From positions 278,864-342,863 of the forward strand of contig JANQNO010000006.1 of NCBI GenBank assembly GCA_028279555.1: DNA of 64,000 bases, written 5' to 3'. Under the pieces are notes generated by a model, which did no database searches, had not been told where the DNA came from, and worked only from the letters and a program-made list of their open reading frames with translations. Position numbers and translations under genes: made by a program. This DNA comes from Sphingorhabdus sp. GTDB lineage: Bacteria > Pseudomonadota > Alphaproteobacteria > Sphingomonadales > Sphingomonadaceae. Positions 56,688 to 64,000 of this stretch are shown in pieces. Within the stretch, counting starts at the first letter, position 1, and each line of letters starts with the position of its first letter.

Positions 56688-57776
56688 TCATCCGGTGATT
56701 TCGCCAGCCGCCTGATCGCCGTGGCCGCGCCGCGGTTTCTTGCAGACGACCTTGATCCGTTTCGGCGCGCTTTTGATGAGCTTGCCGTCGGCTCCGGCGA
56801 CATTGAATTTGAAATCCAGCGTCTGGCGCGACGGTTTGTCGCTGCTGGCAGCCGACAGGCTATGCAGCCCGCTGCGCGCCCAGTTCATGTCATAGGTCGC
56901 GGTGACATAACGGCCCTTCGCGCTCTGGAATTTGATCTTTGTCTTGCGCGAGAGCCAGCGCGGGCCGACGAATATGCTGTCGCCGGAAAATGGCCGGATG
57001 ACATCGATGCGGCCAGACAGGCGCAGTTGCGTGGGGCAGATCCACTTGCCCACGCGCTTAACACTCATCGGCGTGATCTTCAGCGTGAGATTGCTGATGG
57101 TGGGTTTGCGCGATTGGCCTTGGGGAAACCGCGAAGGATCAAGAGGGGTCGTTGTCGTTGTGGTCGCTTTGCCAGCAAAATGCCCAGTAGGACGGCATCT
57201 CACAAAAGCTGGGACATAATAGCTATCGTCCCATGTTCTGGTGTCGGTGTTAGCCCATCCGGCTTTAACTTCCCATCGTGACGTTGCCCTTAAAGTGTAA
57301 GCATTATCAAGCTTGATCAATTCACCTTTGTTCAGGAATTTCTTTCTGGCTTTACCACGTAGAGTGCTGGCCCTGTCGTTGCATAGCTTCGAAGGTGAGA
57401 CGCGCGGAGGAATGTAATTGAAGGTTGTTTTTTCAACCCTCACTGACCTCGGACGATTGATTCTAACGCTGTGAAATTTACCGTTACTGAGTAGCCGAAT
57501 ATACGTTTCAAAATATTTTTTGTCCCTTTTTGGCGTGCTTCCTTTAACGCGATACCAAATTTTAAGGCTATTATTCAGCACCTTGCCATATTCACCTCGA
57601 GCAACACCCTGAACTTCGATGACCGGGTAAATGTCAGTTGGCTCGACGCCGCTCCCAGCCTTTATGACATAGGCGGAAATGTCTACCACCGGTTCCCCAG
57701 CCAGCGCCGGTCCGGCTGTTGACCAAGCAGCAAACGGCACCATGGTAGCGAGCAGAATTTTCCTTGTTGGTGACAT
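56688..57776 (-). CDS. Secreted LCND-domain protein with C-terminal CP[TA]xxRL domain
   Basis: RVSPSKLCNDRASTLRGKARKKFLNKGELIKLDNAYTLRATSRW; WICPTQLRLSGRIDVIRPFSGDSIFVGPRW...IKVVCKKP. Confidence 0.72.
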   Translation of the reverse strand: MSPTRKILLATMVPFAAWSTAGPALAGEPVVDISAYVIKAGSGVEPTDIYPVIEVQGVARGEYGKVLNNSLKIWYRVKGSTPKRDKKYFETYIRLLSNGKFHSVRINRPRSVRVEKTTFNYIPPRVSPSKLCNDRASTLRGKARKKFLNKGELIKLDNAYTLRATSRWEVKAGWANTDTRTWDDSYYVPAFVRCRPTGHFAGKATTTTTTPLDPSRFPQGQSRKPTISNLTLKITPMSVKRVGKWICPTQLRLSGRIDVIRPFSGDSIFVGPRWLSRKTKIKFQSAKGRYVTATYDMNWARSGLHSLSAASSDKPSRQTLDFKFNVAGADGKLIKSAPKRIKVVCKKPRRGHGDQAAGEITG

Positions 57777-57805
57777 ATGTTTGTTCTCCTGATTTCGGTG
57801 CCTGC

Positions 57806-58441
57806 TCAACTAACGCGGCTGCGGTTGCGCGAGAGAGGGCGGCAGTGGATGTTGACACCGACGGTCACCGGTTTGGATTGCCATGTCCGGTCATATCGCT
57901 TGCCCCACCGGCCCTTCATCCGCCACACGGCGGTGGCGTGAATCTGATAGGCGGAATGACGGAACATCTTGCGTCCGGTCCTGAAAAAGCGTTTGCGGTC
58001 ATTACCTTGCCGGCGCTCGATCTCGTCATTGCACAGTCGAACGGGCGTCAGGCGCAGATTCGGGTCGCTCCACGCCCGAAGATCATGGACCGGAAAGGTC
58101 AGGCGGCGAAGATGCCAGCCATATCTCGAAAAAGCAGGCTTGCCGCGCGCCGTCATGAAGAATGCTGCCGGGTCGCGCCCTTCCATCCACACGAAACCGT
58201 GCTTCATATGAATCATCTTGTCGGGTTCGCGGACTCGCAATGGAATGTCATAGACCAGCTCGCGCGTCGTCACACGGTTGTAACGCGTACCGCTGCCCTC
58301 CACGACGATCGTCGGGAAAGCACCGGGGTTGCGAATATCGGTATAATCGATTTCCAGAACATCGGCAGAAGCCCTGGAAGGCATCAAAGCCGCTACAAAC
58401 AACAAAGTAGCAAAGATATGCAATTTGGTAGTGCTTTTCAT
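57806..58441 (-). CDS. Secreted LCND-domain protein
   Basis: Signal peptide; TFPVHDLRAWSDPNLRLTPVRLCNDEIERRQGNDRKRFFRTGRKMFRHSAYQIHATAVW. Confidence 0.72.
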   Translation of the reverse strand: MKSTTKLHIFATLLFVAALMPSRASADVLEIDYTDIRNPGAFPTIVVEGSGTRYNRVTTRELVYDIPLRVREPDKMIHMKHGFVWMEGRDPAAFFMTARGKPAFSRYGWHLRRLTFPVHDLRAWSDPNLRLTPVRLCNDEIERRQGNDRKRFFRTGRKMFRHSAYQIHATAVWRMKGRWGKRYDRTWQSKPVTVGVNIHCRPLSRNRSRVS

Positions 58442-58646
58442 TGCCTCACTCTCTTGGCTTTGCGGCAGTCGAAACCGCCATTGGCAGCTCAGCGGCGCTG
58501 GCTGCGCGATCTTTTCAAATTTCGAGAGGTGATATTTACGGGCCCGAGGGGTGTTTTTCGTCGGGGCGCACACCCAATTTTCGCGGCAGGCATACCTAAA
58601 TTTGGCGTGCCGGAGGTTTGAGAAGTTCGCTGACTTCGCCTAATTT

Positions 58647-61295
58647 ATGCACCGAAGGGATTCAAAAGCGGTGCTGGCGGAAAGAGAAGATCAACAGAAA
58701 GAACTGCTCAAACTGGCCGCCAAGGCCAAAAGCGGCAGCGGTCATATTGTCACGCTTGGCGGCGAAGCCGGCATTGGGAAATCCTCTCTTTTGCGAGAGT
58801 TTTGCCAGCAGTTGGAGGAGGATATTCCATCCGTTTGGGGCATGTGTGACGCGCTTTTTACGCCGCGTCCCCTTGGCCCGGTATATGATATCGCACAGCT
58901 CATGCCGGGATTTGGTTCCGACTGGAGGAATGACAGCGGCACGGAGCTTTTCTCCCAGATTCTTGCACATCTATCGAATCTTACCCAGCCTCTGGTTCTC
59001 ATTCTGGAGGATGTACATTGGGCCGATATCGGCACGCTCGATTTCATCCGCTATCTCGGGCGGCGCATCTCGCTATGCCCGGTGCTGCTGATTATTTCCT
59101 TTCGTGACGACGAGCTGGGCAGGGATCATCCGCTAAACCGGGTATTGGGTGAGCTGCCAAGCGACCGGGTGGAAAGAATAGAATTGCTGCCCCTATCTGC
59201 AAAGGCTGTCGCTCGGATCAGCGGCATCGGAGAAGCAGATGCCCACAAACTATGGGCAGTGACGGGCGGCAACCCGTTTTTCGTATCCGAAATTCTGGCC
59301 AGCGGTATACAACGCGGCATCGAGGTGCCGGCCTCGGTTCAAGATGCTGTCCAGAGCCGTCTGTCGCGCCTTTCCGCCGAACATCGTGACTTTCTGATAT
59401 CGCTGAGCATCATTCCCGTCCCAATCAATCCGGAGCTTCACTGCCAATGGATGAGCAAATCCGAACATTGGCTGCAACAGTCATTGGTTGCGGGAATATT
59501 GGTCGAAACAGGCGATGGAAGTCTGCGCTTTCGCCACGAACTGGCCCGGCTGGCAACGAGCAGGCGTTGCTCCTCGATTGAGCTCAAGTCCCTGCATAAA
59601 GAGCGGCTCGATGTCATGCTTCAAGCGCCGGACAAATACAGCTACGCGGAATTGATGCATCATTCGCAAGGGGCAACCGATGCCGCCTCTGTTCTGCGCT
59701 TTGCGCCGCTCGCAGCCGAAGATGCCGCCAAGCTGGGCGCACACCGCGAAGCGGCAAGTCATCTGGAGACCGCTCTAAAATATGTGGATGAGGCACCTCC
59801 GCAAGATGCAGCGGAGTTATATGATGGGTGGGCATATGAGTCGGGTATTTCCAACCGGATCGATGATCGGGTTATCGAGGCCCGGCGTCACGCGCTGACA
59901 TTGTGGAGAGCTCTAGACCGATCCGACAAAGTCGCCGAGGGTCTTCGTTCGCTTTCCCGTTTACACTGGTATCGCGGCGAAGCCGCACAAGCTGGCCGCT
60001 ATCTCGATGAGTCGATAAACCTGTTTGAACAGCTGGGTGATGAGGACAAGCTGGCCCTAGCCTACTCGATGCGGTCGCAGATGTTCATGTTGAACAGCCA
60101 GATGGCCGAAGCCATCGATTGGGGCAAGCGCGCAATTGCAAAGTCTGCGGGTTCGACATCTTTCGAAGCGAAGGTGCATGCCCTCAACAATATCGGCACG
60201 GCCAAGCTTTTCCTCGGTCAGGAGGAGGGCATCGGAGATTTGCAGGAAAGTCTGCAAATCGCACTCGAGCACAACCTGCACGAGGACACCGCCCGGGTTT
60301 TCACCAACCTGTCCGAACATGCGATCGATATCCGCAAGCTCGATTTGGCGGAAAAGACGTTGGCCGAGGGGATCACGTTCGACACTGAACATGATCTCGA
60401 TTCCTGGCTTTATTACCTGCTTGGCCGCAAGGCGCAGCTGCGGCTCGAGCAGGGACGCCTGCAGGAAGCTGCGGAGATAGCATCCGGCGTAATCGCAACG
60501 GAAGGGCAAACGCTCCTGATGAAACTGCCATCGCGCATCATGCTTGGCCGTGCGCAGATCAGGATGGGAGATAGCCAAGCCGGAGAAACGCTGGAGAATG
60601 CTCGCGCAGATGCTCTGGCTACTGGAGAGCTGCAATATCAGATTCCGGTCCTGCTGAGTCTTTTGGAAAAGGCCTGGCTTTCGATGTCATCTTCAACGGC
60701 AAGCCAAACATTAAGGACGCTGGCAAAAATAGAACCGCGCCTGTTCACCAAGTGGAGTCTTGCGGAGTATGCCTTTTGGGCGACGCTTCTGAATGCGCCG
60801 CTGCCTGACGGGGTGAAGGCATCATCGACCGCTTTCGAAGCAGCCGTGCAAGGCAATATGAAAATGGCAGCGGAGGATTTCTCCGCGCTGGGAGCTGACC
60901 ATCTTGCCAATATTTGCCTTGGTTTATGCGGCGAACCGAACCTCGTTTCCAGTGCCCTGGCGGCGCTGCATGCGCAAGGCGCGAGTGCCGCAACAGCGCG
61001 ATTGATAAAGGAAGCCGAGGCGCGCGGGATCCATCGCGACGAAATAAAAGTCCCACGCGGCCCCTACAAGGCCGCTCGGTCCAACCCCTATGGCCTTACT
61101 GCCAAGGAGCTATCGGTGCTCGTCCTATTGTCACAAGGACAGAGCAACGCCGAAATTGCCGAAAAGCTATCGCGTTCGCAGCGGACGATCGAGCATCATG
61201 TTTCGGCTATTTTGCACAAGTTGGAAGCAGAAAACCGGATGGCCGTAATCCTACGTCTGCAAAAGGAACCTTGGCTGCTGCCGGATTCAGCCTAA
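58647..61295 (+). CDS. LuxR-family transcriptional regulator with N-terminal AAA/NTPase and TPR-like region
   Basis: Walker A GGEAGIGKSSLLREF; C-terminal GerE-type HTH LTAKELSVLVLLSQGQSNAEIAEKLSRSQRTIEHHVSAILHKL. Confidence 0.92.
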   Translation: MHRRDSKAVLAEREDQQKELLKLAAKAKSGSGHIVTLGGEAGIGKSSLLREFCQQLEEDIPSVWGMCDALFTPRPLGPVYDIAQLMPGFGSDWRNDSGTELFSQILAHLSNLTQPLVLILEDVHWADIGTLDFIRYLGRRISLCPVLLIISFRDDELGRDHPLNRVLGELPSDRVERIELLPLSAKAVARISGIGEADAHKLWAVTGGNPFFVSEILASGIQRGIEVPASVQDAVQSRLSRLSAEHRDFLISLSIIPVPINPELHCQWMSKSEHWLQQSLVAGILVETGDGSLRFRHELARLATSRRCSSIELKSLHKERLDVMLQAPDKYSYAELMHHSQGATDAASVLRFAPLAAEDAAKLGAHREAASHLETALKYVDEAPPQDAAELYDGWAYESGISNRIDDRVIEARRHALTLWRALDRSDKVAEGLRSLSRLHWYRGEAAQAGRYLDESINLFEQLGDEDKLALAYSMRSQMFMLNSQMAEAIDWGKRAIAKSAGSTSFEAKVHALNNIGTAKLFLGQEEGIGDLQESLQIALEHNLHEDTARVFTNLSEHAIDIRKLDLAEKTLAEGITFDTEHDLDSWLYYLLGRKAQLRLEQGRLQEAAEIASGVIATEGQTLLMKLPSRIMLGRAQIRMGDSQAGETLENARADALATGELQYQIPVLLSLLEKAWLSMSSSTASQTLRTLAKIEPRLFTKWSLAEYAFWATLLNAPLPDGVKASSTAFEAAVQGNMKMAAEDFSALGADHLANICLGLCGEPNLVSSALAALHAQGASAATARLIKEAEARGIHRDEIKVPRGPYKAARSNPYGLTAKELSVLVLLSQGQSNAEIAEKLSRSQRTIEHHVSAILHKLEAENRMAVILRLQKEPWLLPDSA

Positions 61296-61329
61296 CAGCT
61301 ACTCTCTGTCGGGAAAAATCAATGTGTTT

Positions 61330-61353
61330 GTTACCTGGAAGGCTTTAGGTAAC
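61330..61353. promoter_or_regulatory. 24-bp palindrome GTTACCTGGAAGGCTTTAGGTAAC (copy 2)
   Basis: 21/24 identical to copy 1 at 53342; outer arms GTTACCT/AGGTAAC. Confidence 0.7.
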
Positions 61354-61511
61354 AGACATCCCACCTGACTTATTCTCTGTTTCCGCAGTCCCAATCTAGC
61401 GGCGCCGATTCCTTATGCCGAAATATTTGGGTCAGTTTCTGTTCATCCTGCGCCTCTCCCTTTGAGGGCTCTTTTTTCAGGGCTTTCTGCGACCAATGAG
61501 GGGGAAAGCCG

Positions 61512-64000
61512 ATGCCAATTCGCCGGACAATCATAAAGAAGCCAACCATCTTGCATTCCGTCAGTGCCCTGGCGCTTGCGATCGGGAGTTTTGCCGCGGC
61601 ATCCGGCGCAAATGCGCAGCAACGCACACCCGGCGTCAGCGCGGAATGCCCGATCGTAGCGGGCGTTGCGACCTGTTCGGGTGATATCGGCGGCGGGATC
61701 AACACCACACCGGGCGATCCAGGCTTTGACACCATCATCATCGAGAACCCAACAGGCCCGATAGCGCCTCCGGGCTTTTTCGGGGTCGGCGTGGTCAAGG
61801 ACGACCGGGACATTACGATCAACATTCAAGACGGTGTCGAAATCAATGTGTTCGACGATCCGCTCATTGCGGGGCCAGCCCAAGGCGTCATTGCGATTGT
61901 CGACAATGGCTTTGACCTGACCATCGATAGCGGCGCGAATATCACCGCAGACGGGAATGGCTCGGCGGGTATCGGCCTGGAAGCAAATACGTTGGGGGGC
62001 GGCCATGTCAGCGTCACCAACCGGGGCGATATCGACGCCTTTACCAGCGGCGAGACAGCGATTGCGCTGATGGCGCGGGCCTTTGGCGGCAATGGCAATA
62101 TCACGATCGACAATAGCGGCACGCTAACCGCCACTTCCAATGGCGTGGGTGAGCGCACCACCATTACCGCAGGCATATTCGCCTTCAGCGATCTGGGCGG
62201 CAACGTGATCGATGTCACCAATAATGGCGACATCTCCGTCACCACCGGCGCGGCGAGCTTCGACAGCGATTTCAACGGCGTGGCGGGCGCAATCGTCACC
62301 AATGTGTTCGGCGATGCCTCGACGACAAATATCGTCAATAATGGCACGCTTGCCGCCACCGGCCCTGCGACCAGCGGCATTGTCGGCTTTGCCCAGAATA
62401 ACAGCATGACGGACAGTTCGACCGTGATGATCGACAATAATGGCGCGATCACCGTAAATGGCATTGGTGGCTACGGCATTCTCGCGCAAAGCAGCGGCAC
62501 CAGCGTCAATCTGGATGTCGATAACGGCGCGCTCATCCACATGGTCGCCCCCGGCGGCACGGCCACCGGGATTTTCAATCTCAACCAGGCGCAGAATGCG
62601 ACCTCCTCCATCGTCAATACCGGCGATATGACTGGCAGCGGTCTTAACCTGCGCGGACTGGGCATTTCCAGCTTTGGCGCACCAGCAGGCGGCACTTACA
62701 ATTTCAGCGTAACCAATAGCGGCAATTTCACCTTCGATTCTGGCGCACCGATCGGCATTTCGGCTTTTTCAACGATGGAAGACGATGTCACCGTCACCAT
62801 CACCAATAGCGGCAATTTTGATTTCAGCTCCTCCACCGGCGCTCTTTCCCGGGGTATCAGCGCCACTTTCGACTTTGTCGATGACACCGCAATGGGTGCC
62901 GACGGCACCAGCAATGTCACCATCAACAATAGCGGCAACATCATGATGGGCGCGGGCAATGCGATCTTTGCGGTTGCCGATCAGGTGAATCTGATCAACA
63001 CCGGCAATCTCAGCACTACCGGGGATTTTTCCGATGTCGTGCGGGTCGAAGGGATCGATGCGGATTCTGACGTCGACGTTACGATTGGCGGTGATGCCAT
63101 CGCAAGCGGTGCGGATTCCGATGCCATCAATATCACCAATGCTGGCTCGACCACTGTCACTGTGAGTAATGGCGCGCTGGTTTCGAGCGGCACAGGCGAT
63201 GCCTTTGCCATCCATCTGCTCGGTGCACAGGCCAATATGGCGGGAACCGATGAAATCACCGGCGAGGTTACCGGGTCGGTGGGCAGGCTCGAACAGAAAT
63301 TCTTCGAATATGACGCCGGGTGTCTGACAGGCTGCACGCTCACCGACATCTTTGCCCCGATTGCACCGGGCAATCCGGATGCGAGCGCGTTCGACGATGT
63401 TGTCAATGTCGACAATGCGACGGTGGAATCGATGATGGGTGCTGGCGCGATAGACAGCTCCGGCTCGCTGCTTGTCAACGGGATGAACGGAGCGGTCATC
63501 CGTTCGGGCAATAATGGCGCGCCGGTGATCTCCGCCGTCGGCGCGCTCGGCATCGTCGCCAGCGATACGACCTTCAGCAGCATGGGCGACGACGCGCCAC
63601 TCTTCAGCATTGCGGAGATGACCGCCGGCGACGGTACCGCCGTTTATGTCGAACTGACCGATGTCGATGCCTCCACCGCTGGGAGCAACAGCGATGCGAT
63701 CGTTCTCAGTGGCGGCACCGGCAACAGCGTCGCCACGCTGTTCCTGGATGCCAGCGATCCGATGGCGCCGACCAGCATTTCGACCGTTGGCGACAACTCG
63801 CGCGCCATCGTCTTCGACGCGCCCGGATCGTCGACATTTGCCGGATCCATTTCGAACAGCCTGATTACGACGCTCGGCGATAATGCCGATGCTGTCTATC
63901 TCAATGTCGGCGATGACGGTTATCTGATCGCCGAATTGCTCAACACGACCATTGAAACCTCAGGCGATGACAGCGACGCGTTCGATCTGCTGGCCGGCAA
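61512..64000 (+). CDS. Autotransporter-type beta-helical surface protein, 3' truncated by window end
   Basis: Hand translation from ATG 61512: MPIRRTIIKKPTILHSVSALALAIGSFAAASGANAQQ..., then many N[NS]SGxI / TNSGNF rungs; open through 64000; not in the supplied ORF list. Confidence 0.8.
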   Translation, partial: MPIRRTIIKKPTILHSVSALALAIGSFAAASGANAQQRTPGVSAECPIVAGVATCSGDIGGGINTTPGDPGFDTIIIENPTGPIAPPGFFGVGVVKDDRDITINIQDGVEINVFDDPLIAGPAQGVIAIVDNGFDLTIDSGANITADGNGSAGIGLEANTLGGGHVSVTNRGDIDAFTSGETAIALMARAFGGNGNITIDNSGTLTATSNGVGERTTITAGIFAFSDLGGNVIDVTNNGDISVTTGAASFDSDFNGVAGAIVTNVFGDASTTNIVNNGTLAATGPATSGIVGFAQNNSMTDSSTVMIDNNGAITVNGIGGYGILAQSSGTSVNLDVDNGALIHMVAPGGTATGIFNLNQAQNATSSIVNTGDMTGSGLNLRGLGISSFGAPAGGTYNFSVTNSGNFTFDSGAPIGISAFSTMEDDVTVTITNSGNFDFSSSTGALSRGISATFDFVDDTAMGADGTSNVTINNSGNIMMGAGNAIFAVADQVNLINTGNLSTTGDFSDVVRVEGIDADSDVDVTIGGDAIASGADSDAINITNAGSTTVTVSNGALVSSGTGDAFAIHLLGAQANMAGTDEITGEVTGSVGRLEQKFFEYDAGCLTGCTLTDIFAPIAPGNPDASAFDDVVNVDNATVESMMGAGAIDSSGSLLVNGMNGAVIRSGNNGAPVISAVGALGIVASDTTFSSMGDDAPLFSIAEMTAGDGTAVYVELTDVDASTAGSNSDAIVLSGGTGNSVATLFLDASDPMAPTSISTVGDNSRAIVFDAPGSSTFAGSISNSLITTLGDNADAVYLNVGDDGYLIAELLNTTIETSGDDSDAFDLLAG

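Noticed and set aside
61443-63850. Minus-strand ORFs (187, 212, 209, 148 aa, etc.)
   Set aside because: Shadow ORFs of the plus-strand autotransporter-like gene; low-complexity sequence with no start/RBS logic.

Overview
A 64-kb chromosomal window whose gene content looks like a sphingomonad-type alphaproteobacterium (inferred from gene families, not checked by search). Positions 1-38 kb are mostly housekeeping: end of rpe, heparinase II/III-like protein, purH, an MMPL/RND exporter, a fatty-acid desaturase, a glycan-type cassette (FAD oxidoreductase, GtrA, two tandem GT-C-like proteins), folB and a FolM-like SDR, thrC, a GMC oxidoreductase, gltB/gltD, uppP, tRNA-Leu(CAG), pepF and an oppABCDF-type importer. 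Positions 38-64 kb are an accessory surface/secretome region. It holds a 3,669-aa DUF11-type repeat protein (23 repeats by hand count) translationally coupled (ATGA) to a large predicted outer-membrane barrel protein. Next comes a tight six-gene minus-strand operon of secreted proteins, four of which share a domain I do not recognise ('PVxDLRAW...LCND...CxP'); three members carry a second shared domain, and one of these has an Hcp-like domain behind a Sec signal peptide. A LuxR-type AAA regulator is divergent from this operon, followed by the start of a large autotransporter-like protein that is absent from the supplied ORF track. Two related 24-bp palindromes (GTTACCT-N10-AGGTAAC, 21/24 identical) bracket the operon and regulator and lie upstream of the two giant surface-protein genes. 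A tRNA-Gly(GCC) 3' half lies at the same edge. The LCND operon, LuxR regulator and palindromes are my best candidate for an undescribed system.
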